64,000 bases of DNA, taken from Flavobacteriales bacterium. Its GTDB lineage: Bacteria; Bacteroidota; Bacteroidia; Flavobacteriales_E; Vicingaceae. The notes below the pieces were generated by a model that worked only from the letters and a program-made list of their open reading frames with translations, was not told the DNA's origin and made no database searches. Within the stretch, counting starts at the first letter, position 1. The number at the start of each line of letters is the position of its first letter. Shown here one piece after another: positions 33,872 through 43,028 of the stretch. Location: the NCBI GenBank assembly GCA_026196775.1, contig JAPHUD010000033.1:1-64000 (forward strand), written 5' to 3'. A program made the translations under genes and the position numbers.

Positions 33872-34651
33872 TTATTGAATAATTAATTTATTGGTTATTT
33901 TTTCTCCCTTATTTTCAATAACAGAAACATAAACTCCAGCAGAGATGTTTACCAAAATGTTTTCAGTTTCTTGTGTAAGTTTTTGGCTTAAAACTACATT
34001 TCCAAATACATCAAAAATGGTAAAAGTGCTTGTGCCTTTACCTTCTGTTTTAATTGTTAGTTGACCATTTGATGGATTAGGAAAAATAACTGTTTTGCTA
34101 GCTTCTTGTTCATTGATTACTGAAGTGACACTTCCAATTAAAGCTACGGCATCAAATTCAGGATAAAGACTTGTATAGTTACCACTTATTGCAAGTCTAA
34201 CAGCATCTACTTTATAAAGTGTTGTTGGTATGCCTAATCTAAAAACATCACAACTACTATTAAATATAGCTGTATCCGAAAATACAATATTCCATGTTCC
34301 AGTTTGAGCATCTCTAAAATAAATAGTATCTATTAAGCCTGAATGATTTGTTTGGTAAACATTAATAGAATCTACATAATATTGTGTGTTGTAACCAATT
34401 TCTATCCATTCTCTGGGATGTGGAAATGTAGAATTATTAGTAGCTGAAAATGACCAAGACCCAGGTAAGTCACCGCAGTTAGGATACACATCTGGAGCAC
34501 CTAAAATTTTACAGGAAGACCAATTGTTAGGGCAAACAGACCATTCCGATGAAACACCTAAAACAGTATCGGCATAAATAGTGTTTTGCGAATAAGCAAA
34601 GTTGACTCCTAAAGAAGCAACATAGAATAATATTTTTGTAATTTTTTTCAT
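33872..34651 (-). CDS. Secreted protein with T9SS type A sorting domain
   Basis: The 259-residue protein has a signal peptide (about 1-21, NFAYSQ), a beta-rich middle domain (about 25-180, with WEWIEIGYN-like aromatic strands such as REWIEIGYNTQYYVDSI), and a C-terminal type A sorting domain (VIFPNPSNGQLTIK… IFDVFGNVVL… NKLIIQ). That tail directs T9SS export. The middle domain resembles a discoidin-like fold but I cannot assign it. It lies upstream of a second type A cargo gene. Confidence 0.82.
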   Translation of the reverse strand: MKKITKILFYVASLGVNFAYSQNTIYADTVLGVSSEWSVCPNNWSSCKILGAPDVYPNCGDLPGSWSFSATNNSTFPHPREWIEIGYNTQYYVDSINVYQTNHSGLIDTIYFRDAQTGTWNIVFSDTAIFNSSCDVFRLGIPTTLYKVDAVRLAISGNYTSLYPEFDAVALIGSVTSVINEQEASKTVIFPNPSNGQLTIKTEGKGTSTFTIFDVFGNVVLSQKLTQETENILVNISAGVYVSVIENKGEKITNKLIIQ

Positions 34652-34699
34652 AAAACTTTTATTAATTGGCTAATATTAATTTTCATTATTTGTAGTGTA

Positions 34700-35983
34700 T
34701 TATTTTTTTATAATTTTATGTACGGATGATTGGTTTATTCCATAAATCTTTATCAAATAACTTCCGTTAGAAAAGGTAGAAATATCTATTTCTATATTGT
34801 TTGTAACGGGTTCGACTTGTTTTACTATTCTTCCTAACAAATCAATAATTTCTACTTTATTTATCTCATTTCCGGTAATTGTTATATTGTTGCTTGCAGG
34901 ATTAGGGAAGATGACAAGAGAATTATCTAATTCATTACATTTAATTGGTATAACATTGAAATGTTCATAATTTCCGTCAAAATCTGTTTGTTTTAGTCGG
35001 TAATAGATCGTTTGGATCTTATTTTCGTAACTTTCATCTATATAACTGTAATTAATAAGTTGGTTACTGTTTCCTGCTCCTTGAATGTGTGCTACTATTT
35101 CCCAATTTACTGCATCGATGCTTTTCTCAATGGTAAAATAATCGTTGTTAATTTCTGAGGATGTAGTCCATGAAATTTTTTTACCTCCTTTTTGACACTC
35201 TGCTTCAAAGCTTGTAAGTGTAACTGGTAATACTGAACAACTAGTTAAACAGGGTAAAAGATCTGCTATATAATCAATCACCAAATTATCATTTGTTGTG
35301 CCTAAAATTCCTATACTTGTGCAGGTTCCAGAGGTAGGAAAAACATTAAAATCACCTATAGAAATTAAAGCTCCTTGACCTGAAATCATATCACAAGATC
35401 TAAATTTAGCTCCTACTACTGTGGAGGAAGAAATTGCTCCTCCACAAGTAGAGGTGGAAGTAAACATTATGTTTGCTGCAGGAGTTCCTTGGAAAGGTCT
35501 AACCGCAACTCCGTAAGTTGCAAAAGTTGATGAATTACATGTTGTTGAAGTCGGAGTGGTTTGATAATAACCATTTAATGTCATAAAATGACTAATAGAT
35601 CCCCCAGCAATAACTGTAGCATTTATAAGTTGATCAATAAAAGCTGCTTCATTATTACAACAACTTACCTCTGACTGAATGTAAACAGCTCCCCCGGCAT
35701 TCATATAATTTATAATTGGGTTTTGATTGGCAGCAGTTGGATACCCCATGTTTCCAAATATCCACACTTGATTATAAGTAGCAGGATTTATTGAAGCAGG
35801 TATAGCATTTATTCTAACAACACTTGATTGTGTGGCGACTAATCTATTATAAATTCTACTTGAATTATTACTTTGGTCGCTACTAAAATTATTATTATAA
35901 TCTATAACAAGAATATTGTTTTGACACAATGTTGATAAAATCAACACAACATATAAAAAAATAAATAGTCCTAATTTTTTCAT
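34700..35983 (-). CDS. Secreted protein with T9SS type A sorting domain
   Basis: The 427-residue protein has a signal peptide (about 1-21, LCQ). Residues 22-245 form an alpha/beta region beginning NNILVIDYNNNFSSDQ, of unknown function. A fibronectin-III-like domain (about 248-345, SLTSFEAECQKGGKKISWTTSSE) follows, and a type A sorting tail (LVIFPNPASNNITITG… HKIIKK). It is exported by T9SS. The FN3-plus-sorting-tail ending is common in Flavobacteriales secreted proteins. Confidence 0.82.
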   Translation of the reverse strand: MKKLGLFIFLYVVLILSTLCQNNILVIDYNNNFSSDQSNNSSRIYNRLVATQSSVVRINAIPASINPATYNQVWIFGNMGYPTAANQNPIINYMNAGGAVYIQSEVSCCNNEAAFIDQLINATVIAGGSISHFMTLNGYYQTTPTSTTCNSSTFATYGVAVRPFQGTPAANIMFTSTSTCGGAISSSTVVGAKFRSCDMISGQGALISIGDFNVFPTSGTCTSIGILGTTNDNLVIDYIADLLPCLTSCSVLPVTLTSFEAECQKGGKKISWTTSSEINNDYFTIEKSIDAVNWEIVAHIQGAGNSNQLINYSYIDESYENKIQTIYYRLKQTDFDGNYEHFNVIPIKCNELDNSLVIFPNPASNNITITGNEINKVEIIDLLGRIVKQVEPVTNNIEIDISTFSNGSYLIKIYGINQSSVHKIIKK

Positions 35984-36064
35984 TTGGCAAAGTTGACAAA
36001 CAATTTACCAAGACTAAATTTTTAGCGGGTTACAAAAGGGTTACATGGTAAATAAAAAACTGTC

Positions 36065-37735
36065 CTAAAGCGATTTAAGGAAACCATGTAAGTTCTCTTC
36101 TTTTGAAAGTTGAAGTTTTTTACGTAGGCGATTTTTACTCATTTTCACACTACTTGGTTCAATGTTTAAAATGGTGGCCATTTCTTTATTGTTTAAATCG
36201 AGTAGAATTAAAGAGCAAAGTCTAATGTCATTAGATGTTAGTTGGGGGTATTTTTCTTGTAATCGCTGAACAAACTCTTGATGTTCTTGATCAATTTTTA
36301 GTTCTAAGTTTTTTCTATCGTTATCAATATGCAAGTATTGATTGATTATACCCGTTAATTTTTTTACAGCTGTACCATTATCCGGTAAATTTGTATTAGC
36401 TAGTTCTTTTTTGAGATTTTCTAATAGTTGGTTTTTTTCCTTTAGGTAATTGGCAAAGGATTCTACTTCTTTTTGTTTGTAGTTTAACGAAAGCTCGAGT
36501 TTTTCTTGTTTTTGCTGGAGTAATAATTGATTAAGTTTATTTTTTTGCAGATTTGATTTAAGGTAAAAAATAATTAATACAGTGAGAAAAAGCAAAGCTG
36601 AAATACTTACAATAACAATATAAAAACGTGTTTCTTTTATAACAAGTTCTTGTTCTTTAAGTAGTTTTTCTTGTTCAAGCAGTTGAATTTTTTGTTGCTC
36701 TTTTTCTGCAGCGTATTGCATTTCTAAGTTAGCAATGTACTCTGTTTTTTCATTGCCTTTTAAACTGTCTTTTTTAAACAAATAGTGTTCTAGGTGAAGA
36801 TTAGCATTTTTATAATCATTTAAGCCTTTGTATGCTTCATAAAGTTGTTGGTGAGCTGTAACAACAAAAAATAAAGAGTTAATTTCTTCCAGTATTTTTA
36901 ATGCTTCTTTCGATAACATTATGGCCTCTGTATATTTTTTTTGCTGAATCTTTATTTTAGCAATATTAAGTTTTGAAGCCCCCATACCATTATAATTTTC
37001 TATCTCTGAAAAAAGTACATAGGATTTTTCATAATCGGCTAACGCTTTTTCATATTCTTTTTGCTCGTAATATACTTCACCCATATTGTTGAGTATCGAA
37101 GCAAAGTATAATGCATTTTCGGTCTTATTGATTAAATTAAGAGCTTTGTTGTAATAGAGTAATGCACTATCTAGCTGCATCAATCCCGTATATGCCAGAC
37201 CAATGTTGGTATATAACCCTGCCATGGTTCGACTGCTAAAAAATTGTTCTTTTTCAAGAATTTCTTTAGCTTTATTAAGATAATTAATGGCATTTTTATA
37301 GTTGTCGATTCGGGTATAAACATTAGCTAAATTGCCCGAAATTTGTGCCATCATCCGTTCATCTTCAATTTTTTCAAAATACTTTAACGCCTCCAAATAA
37401 TGTTTGGCAGAAAGTTCATAATTACCAATATGATAGTACATTAAAGCTAATTTTTCATTAGCAGAAGCATGGTGTGCTTCGTCTTTATTTTTTTTTAAGA
37501 GTTGTGTTTTTTGAAGTTGATAGTGAATAGCATTGAGATAATCTTCTTGTTCGTAAAACCAATCACTAAGTTTTCCTAACAAAACAACTTTGTTACTATC
37601 GTTAAGTTGAGGAGATAACAATGCTTTTAAACTATCCGCTTTTGTAGCATGTTGAGAAGATACATTTGACGAAAACGCCAAACAAAGCATCAACAAAAAA
37701 AGAAATTTCTTTTTATGAGAGGAAACAGTTTTCAA
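36065..37735 (-). CDS. TPR-containing membrane-bound transcriptional regulator
   Basis: The 556-residue protein has a signal-like N-terminus (about 1-27), about seven tetratricopeptide repeats (about 40-330, e.g. ALKYFEKIEDERMMAQISGNLANVY), a transmembrane helix (about 374-394, FYIVIVSISALLFLTVLII), a coiled coil (about 396-450) and a C-terminal LuxR-like helix-turn-helix (LTSNDIRLCSLILLDLNNKEMATILNIEPSSVKMSKNRLRKKL). It probably senses a periplasmic partner and regulates transcription from the membrane. Such TPR-HTH proteins are common in Bacteroidota. The target is unknown. Confidence 0.85.
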   Translation of the reverse strand: MKTVSSHKKKFLFLLMLCLAFSSNVSSQHATKADSLKALLSPQLNDSNKVVLLGKLSDWFYEQEDYLNAIHYQLQKTQLLKKNKDEAHHASANEKLALMYYHIGNYELSAKHYLEALKYFEKIEDERMMAQISGNLANVYTRIDNYKNAINYLNKAKEILEKEQFFSSRTMAGLYTNIGLAYTGLMQLDSALLYYNKALNLINKTENALYFASILNNMGEVYYEQKEYEKALADYEKSYVLFSEIENYNGMGASKLNIAKIKIQQKKYTEAIMLSKEALKILEEINSLFFVVTAHQQLYEAYKGLNDYKNANLHLEHYLFKKDSLKGNEKTEYIANLEMQYAAEKEQQKIQLLEQEKLLKEQELVIKETRFYIVIVSISALLFLTVLIIFYLKSNLQKNKLNQLLLQQKQEKLELSLNYKQKEVESFANYLKEKNQLLENLKKELANTNLPDNGTAVKKLTGIINQYLHIDNDRKNLELKIDQEHQEFVQRLQEKYPQLTSNDIRLCSLILLDLNNKEMATILNIEPSSVKMSKNRLRKKLQLSKEENLHGFLKSL

Positions 37736-37755
37736 GACAAATTTTTTCTGCCAAG

Positions 37756-38748
37756 TTAACCAACTAATCTGTTTTTTACCAAATATTCGGCAATTTGTAC
37801 TGCGTTGGTAGCAGCTCCTTTTCTTAAATTATCGGCTACAATCCATAAATTTATGGTATTGGGTTGCGATTCATCTTTACGTATTCTTCCAACAAAAACC
37901 TCATCTTTATCAGCCGCATAAATAGGCATAGGATAAGTATTAGTATCTGTATTATCTTGTAGCACTACCCCAGGTGTTTCATGTAAAATTTTTCTGACAT
38001 CCTTAACATCAACATCGGTTTTAAACTCAATGTTTACACTTTCGGAATGTCCACCAACAACAGGCACACGAACAGCTGTTGCTGTTAGGTTAAAACTATC
38101 ATCCTGCATAATTTTTTTAGGTTCTGTCATCAGTTTTATTTCTTCTTTGGTATAACCATTTTCAGTAAACACATCGCAATGAGGCAAACAGTTTTTATCT
38201 ATCGGATAAGGATAAGCCATTTCTCCTTTAATGCCTTGTTGTTCATTGTTAAGTTGCTCTACTGCTTTAACTCCTGTACCGGTAATAGATTGATAAGTTG
38301 AAACAATTACCCTTTTGATACCATATTTTTGATGCAAAGGATTCAACACCATTACTAGTTGAATAGTTGAACAGTTGGGGTTTGCAATAATTTTATCTTG
38401 GTTGGTTAATACATTGGCATTAATTTCAGGAACAACCAATTTATTGTTGGGATTCATTCTCCATGCAGAAGAATTGTCTATTACTGTTGTTCCTGCTTCA
38501 GCAAATTTTGGAGCCCACTCTAAAGAAGTGGCTCCTCCGGCAGAAAATATAGCGATATCAGGTTTTGCAGCAACAGCAGCTTCTAAACTAATAATGGTAT
38601 ATTCCTTATTTTTATAAGCAATACTTTTTCCAACAGATTTTTCTGAAGCAACGGGAAGAAGCTCTGTTATAGGAAAATTTCTTTCGGTCAATACTTTTAA
38701 CATTACGTTGCCTACCATTCCGGTGGCACCAACTACTGCTACTTTCAT
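37756..38748 (-). CDS. asd: Aspartate-semialdehyde dehydrogenase
   Basis: It reduces aspartyl phosphate to aspartate semialdehyde in the lysine/threonine/methionine and diaminopimelate pathway. The ATG at 38748 (MKVAVVGATGMVG) starts the Rossmann motif; an upstream TTG-type start adds 15 unconserved residues. The catalytic Cys lies in NPNCSTIQLV, and VPVVGGHSESVN is conserved. At 330 residues it is the normal length. A candidate -7 box lies 33 bases upstream, and the lamin-tail surface gene diverges. Confidence 0.96.
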   Translation of the reverse strand: MKVAVVGATGMVGNVMLKVLTERNFPITELLPVASEKSVGKSIAYKNKEYTIISLEAAVAAKPDIAIFSAGGATSLEWAPKFAEAGTTVIDNSSAWRMNPNNKLVVPEINANVLTNQDKIIANPNCSTIQLVMVLNPLHQKYGIKRVIVSTYQSITGTGVKAVEQLNNEQQGIKGEMAYPYPIDKNCLPHCDVFTENGYTKEEIKLMTEPKKIMQDDSFNLTATAVRVPVVGGHSESVNIEFKTDVDVKDVRKILHETPGVVLQDNTDTNTYPMPIYAADKDEVFVGRIRKDESQPNTINLWIVADNLRKGAATNAVQIAEYLVKNRLVG

Positions 38749-38781
38749 TATAAATAGGGTATAAGGTTTAAATTTTTCAGA

Positions 38782-38789
38782 CAAAAGTA
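38782..38789 (-). promoter_or_regulatory. Candidate -7 promoter element for asd
   Basis: Reads TACTTTTG on the minus strand, 33 bases before the ATG at 38748. No good -33 partner. Confidence 0.45.
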
Positions 38790-38903
38790 TCAATTAAATT
38801 TTCGAGGTACTATTTTGAGAGCTCAATTATTATTAATTTTAAAAAAATTAACCATCTTTTATTTTGTTAGTAGTTAATTAACAAAAAATAAAGGAGATTT
38901 GGT

Positions 38904-38911
38904 TACTTTTG
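38904..38911 (+). promoter_or_regulatory. Candidate -7 promoter element for the lamin-tail surface protein
   Basis: TACTTTTG lies only five bases before the ATG at 38917. If it is used, the transcript would be leaderless or nearly so. Confidence 0.4.
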
Positions 38912-38916
38912 ATGTC

Positions 38917-41900
38917 ATGACACGATTTATTTTTCTCATATTGTTTGCTTTAGCATCAACTGTTAGCTATGCTCAATTTACTGATGATTTTTCTGATGGT
39001 GATTTTTCTATAAACCCAACTTGGTCGGGAGATACCAATAATTTTGATGTAAATGGAGCTTTTCAGTTTCAGCTGAATGCACCTGCTGTAAACGATGTAA
39101 TGTATGCTTCTACACCATCTCAATCTATCAATAATGCTGTTTGGGAGTTTTATGTAGAATTAGGCTTTAATCCTTCTTCTACCAATTTTGCTAAAGTGTA
39201 TGTGGTAGCTGACCAAGCTGATTTAAAAAATCCACTTAACGGTTATTTTGTAAAAATTGGTGGGACACCTGATGAAGTAAGTTTATATCGTCAGGATGGA
39301 ACAACAGAAACAATGATTATAGACGGAACAAACGGAAGATTAAATACTTCATCTGTAACGTTAAGTGTTAGAGTTACTCGCGACCAATTGGGCAACTGGC
39401 AACTTTTTTCGGATACCTTGGGAGGAACCAATTACTTTTTAGAAGGTAGTATTACCGACAACAATCACATTTCATCTGCTTATTTTGGTGTGTTGTGTAA
39501 TTATACTTCTACGCGTTCTACTTTGTTTTTTTATGATGACTTTAATGTAACGGGAGGTGCTTTTATTGATAATGTTCCACCAACAATTGATTCAGTGGTG
39601 GTAGTCAATTCTACTAATTTAGATGTATATTTTAATGAACCGGTTGATTTAACTACTTCACAAACCTTAGCTAACTATAGTGTTGATAATGGTATAGGAA
39701 ATCCTAATAATGTTGTTCGAGATGTAACGGATAGCTCCTTAGTACACTTAACTTTTGCTACCGCTTTTACTAACGGACAAAATTATATTTTGAGTGTTAC
39801 CAATGTTGAAGATACTGCTTCCAACCCTATTAATATTTTAACAGAACCTTTTACTTATTTTGTGTTGGTAACACCTAATTTAGGAGATATTATTTTTAAT
39901 GAAATCTTTGCCGACCCAACCCCTCAAGTTGGTTTACCTGAAGAAGAATTTGTGGAGCTTTACAATGCTTCTACCAATACATTTGATTTAGGTTCGTGGC
40001 AATTTATCAATTCTACTACATTAAAACAATTACCTAACTTTTTATTAACTCCTAATAGTTACGTTATTTTATGTGATGTAAATGATACCGCTTTGTATTC
40101 CCCTTATGGAGATGTAATTGGAATTTCTGCATTTACAGCGCTTTCAAATGGTGGTGATAGCCTTACATTAATGTATAACAATACTGATGTTATTGATGTA
40201 GTAGCTTATACTGATGCTTGGTATAGAGATAATGTAAAAAAAAATGGAGGTTATACATTAGAAAGAATTAATCCTGTACACCCATGTAGTAATGCTAATA
40301 ATTGGATAGCTTCTAATCACCTTGATGGAGGAACTCCTGCAGCACAAAACTCGGTGTATAACCCAACTCCCGATATGCAAGCTCCTAATATTATTGGTGT
40401 TGATGTTTTATCTGCTACCACACTTCAATTAAATTTTAACGAAGTGATGGATTCTATGAGTTTGGCTACAGCTACTTATGCTATTAATAATGGAGTCACC
40501 TTTACTAATACAGTTGTAAACAATAATTTAGAAAGTGTAGTGCTGACTTTCACTCCTACGTTAGACTCTTCTTTAGTTTATCAGGTTACAGTTTCCGGAG
40601 CAACTGACTGTTCTGGAAATGCATTAAACCCCACTACTTTTAGTTTTGGTATTGGAAAAGCACCCCAAAAATATGAAATCATTATTACCGAACTTTTTCC
40701 TGATCCATCGCCAACAGTAGGGTTGCCCGAACAAGAGTTTATAGAATTGTTCAACCCAACTAATAAGGTGATAGATTTAACTAATTGTTGGATATCTGAT
40801 TTAACTTCTATGAAACAACTTAATCCCGGAAAAATATTTCCCGGAGAGTATGTAATCGTTTGTAAAACAACTAACGAAAATCAGTTTGCTCCTTTCGGAA
40901 AAGTGATTACCATAAGCGAATTACCTTCATTAAATAATACGGATGATATCATGACCTTATATGCTCCTGATACTACTATTATTCATTCAGTACATTATTT
41001 CGATTCGTGGTATAAAGACGATAATAAAAAAGATGGAGGTTGGACCTTAGAAATGATAGATCCTGCTAACCCTTGTGGAGAATATGATAATTGGTCAGCT
41101 TCAAATCAATGGTTTGGAGGAACTCCCGGAGCTCAAAATTCGGTTTTTGCTGCTAATCCTGATGTTAGCTTACCTCGTTTGTTGGAAGCTAATGCTACTT
41201 CAGACTCTACGGTAATTTTAACTTTTAGCGAAATTATTGACAGAGATGGGTTATTAGCGGCTTCATACAGCATTAACAATGGTATAAACATTAGTAACAT
41301 TTTAATTATTGACAATAAAAATGTACAGTTAGATTTGGCTAACAAACTTACTTTCCAAATAAAATATACGGTAACTGTTACGGGAGCTTACGATTGCGTA
41401 GGAAATGTAATAGGCAGCAACAATTTTGCAATTTTTGCCTTGCCCGAACAAGGTTTTAATGGCGATTTAGTAATCAATGAAGTGTTGTTTAACCCTTTTA
41501 CTGGAGGCTCCGACTTTGTAGAGTTGTATAACAATTCTAATAAATTTATCGATTTACAAAATTGGTCATTAGCAAATACTGATAATAATGTTGTAACTAA
41601 CCTTAAACCTATTACCACTTCTCCAAAATTAATTTTACCGGGAGAATTTGTATTGCTTACTAAAGATGCCAATAACATTGCTACAGAGTATATCAATTCT
41701 AGAACCGAAACATTTATAGAAATGTCAAGCTTACCATCTTATAACAACAGTGAAGGGACAGTTGTATTGGTAAATAACTTAAACCTTACCGTTGATAGTT
41801 TTTATTATGAAGAAGACATGCATTTCTCCTTATTGAATAGTGTTAAAGGTGTTTCGTTGGAAAGAATAGACTACAACCGATTAACCAATGATAGAACCAA

Positions 41901-42300
41901 TTGGCATTCGGCAGCAGAAGAAGAGGGTTTTGCTACTCCGGGCTACGAAAATTCTCAATTTCAACGTGCTAATACCGATGGAGGAACCATCACCATTGAT
42001 CCTAAAACTTTCTCTCCTAACAACGATGGAATAGATGATGTGTTAAACATTTCTTACGAATTTTCTACTCCTGGTTTTGTAGCCAATGTAGTAATTTATG
42101 ATGCCAAAGGCCGACAAGTTCGCAACCTAATAAAAAGCCAATTGTTAGGCACCAAAGGAACGTTTAGTTGGGATGGTATTAACGATTATAACGAAAAAGC
42201 TCGTATAGGCATTTATGTTATTTTTATAGAGGTTTTTGATTTAGAAGGTAATGTAAAGTCATTTAAAGAAACTGCTGTTCTGGCAGGTAGATTTGATTAG
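38917..42300 (+). CDS. Large surface protein with three lamin-tail-domain modules
   Basis: The 1127-residue protein has a signal peptide (about 1-20, VSYAQ). A jelly-roll-like domain (about 21-210) is followed by alternating SbsA-type Ig-like segments (DSVVVVNSTNLDVYFNEPV, IDVLSATTLQLNFNEVM) and three lamin-tail domains (GDIIFNEIFADPTPQVGLPEEEFVELYN, a second IITELFPDPSP…, and a third VINEVLFNPF…). It ends with a FlgD-like Ig domain (FSPNNDGIDDVLNISYEF… FSWDGINDYNEKARIGIYVIFIE). It is exported, probably by T9SS. The pyrophosphatase gene follows nine bases later. The start at 38917 replaces an in-frame upstream TTG because it begins the signal peptide. Confidence 0.85.
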   Translation: MTRFIFLILFALASTVSYAQFTDDFSDGDFSINPTWSGDTNNFDVNGAFQFQLNAPAVNDVMYASTPSQSINNAVWEFYVELGFNPSSTNFAKVYVVADQADLKNPLNGYFVKIGGTPDEVSLYRQDGTTETMIIDGTNGRLNTSSVTLSVRVTRDQLGNWQLFSDTLGGTNYFLEGSITDNNHISSAYFGVLCNYTSTRSTLFFYDDFNVTGGAFIDNVPPTIDSVVVVNSTNLDVYFNEPVDLTTSQTLANYSVDNGIGNPNNVVRDVTDSSLVHLTFATAFTNGQNYILSVTNVEDTASNPINILTEPFTYFVLVTPNLGDIIFNEIFADPTPQVGLPEEEFVELYNASTNTFDLGSWQFINSTTLKQLPNFLLTPNSYVILCDVNDTALYSPYGDVIGISAFTALSNGGDSLTLMYNNTDVIDVVAYTDAWYRDNVKKNGGYTLERINPVHPCSNANNWIASNHLDGGTPAAQNSVYNPTPDMQAPNIIGVDVLSATTLQLNFNEVMDSMSLATATYAINNGVTFTNTVVNNNLESVVLTFTPTLDSSLVYQVTVSGATDCSGNALNPTTFSFGIGKAPQKYEIIITELFPDPSPTVGLPEQEFIELFNPTNKVIDLTNCWISDLTSMKQLNPGKIFPGEYVIVCKTTNENQFAPFGKVITISELPSLNNTDDIMTLYAPDTTIIHSVHYFDSWYKDDNKKDGGWTLEMIDPANPCGEYDNWSASNQWFGGTPGAQNSVFAANPDVSLPRLLEANATSDSTVILTFSEIIDRDGLLAASYSINNGINISNILIIDNKNVQLDLANKLTFQIKYTVTVTGAYDCVGNVIGSNNFAIFALPEQGFNGDLVINEVLFNPFTGGSDFVELYNNSNKFIDLQNWSLANTDNNVVTNLKPITTSPKLILPGEFVLLTKDANNIATEYINSRTETFIEMSSLPSYNNSEGTVVLVNNLNLTVDSFYYEEDMHFSLLNSVKGVSLERIDYNRLTNDRTNWHSAAEEEGFATPGYENSQFQRANTDGGTITIDPKTFSPNNDGIDDVLNISYEFSTPGFVANVVIYDAKGRQVRNLIKSQLLGTKGTFSWDGINDYNEKARIGIYVIFIEVFDLEGNVKSFKETAVLAGRFD

Positions 42301-42309
42301 GTAAGAAAA

Positions 42310-42927
42310 ATGAAGAAAAAATATCAAGCACACCCGTGGCATGGGATTTTTATTGGAGAACAAGCTCCTGAAATGGTAATGTCGTTTATAGAAATGACAC
42401 CAAGTGATTCCGTAAAATACGAAGTAGATAAAGCCTCCGGCTTTTTAAAAGTAGATAGACCTCAAAAGTTTTCTAACATTGTTCCGGCTTTGTATGGGTT
42501 TGTTCCGCAAACGTATTGTGCTGAGCAGGTGGCTACTTTTTGCATGGAAAAAACAGGTAAAACCAACATTTTAGGAGATGGAGATCCGTTAGATATTTGT
42601 GTGCTAACAGAAAGAAATATTACCCATGGAAATATTATTGTTCCTGCTATTCCTATTGGCGGTTTCAGAATGATAGACAATAATGAAGCGGATGATAAAA
42701 TTATAGCCATACTTAAAGGTGATGAAGTGTATGCCAAGTGGAACGATATTTTAGCATGTCCGCCATCATTAATCAACCGACTAAAACACTATTTTTTAAC
42801 CTATAAATCTATTCCCGGAGAGGAAAAAGCTAATGTGGAAATTAGCCATGTTTATGGAAAAGAGGAAGCGTTAGAAGTTATAAAAAGAAGCCAACAAGAT
42901 TATCATAAACATTTTAGTAAAGATTAG
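42310..42927 (+). CDS. ppa: Inorganic pyrophosphatase (family I)
   Basis: It hydrolyses pyrophosphate to phosphate, driving biosynthetic reactions. The 205-residue protein has the family I motif DGDPLDICVL with metal-binding Asp residues, plus YEVDKASGFLKVDR, YGFVPQTYC and the YAKWNDI segment. It is slightly longer than the E. coli enzyme (176), with a longer N-terminus. It follows the surface protein gene by nine bases. Confidence 0.94.
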   Translation: MKKKYQAHPWHGIFIGEQAPEMVMSFIEMTPSDSVKYEVDKASGFLKVDRPQKFSNIVPALYGFVPQTYCAEQVATFCMEKTGKTNILGDGDPLDICVLTERNITHGNIIVPAIPIGGFRMIDNNEADDKIIAILKGDEVYAKWNDILACPPSLINRLKHYFLTYKSIPGEEKANVEISHVYGKEEALEVIKRSQQDYHKHFSKD

Positions 42928-42971
42928 TGGTAATATATAAATAATCCATTTCTTTTAGCAAAAACAAATTG

Positions 42972-42979
42972 TAACTTTG
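42972..42979 (+). promoter_or_regulatory. Candidate -7 promoter element for the DUF1573-VWA gene
   Basis: TAACTTTG lies 49 bases before the ATG at 43029. The -33 position has only TTTC-like sequence. Confidence 0.4.
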
Positions 42980-43028
42980 GCAAACTTTTAGTTTAAAAAT
43001 GGGCTTATTAAAAGCAATTGTTTAACCA

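Noticed and set aside
42462-42776. Open minus-strand frame of 104 residues
   Set aside because: It lies within ppa on the opposite strand, and ppa has clear family motifs.
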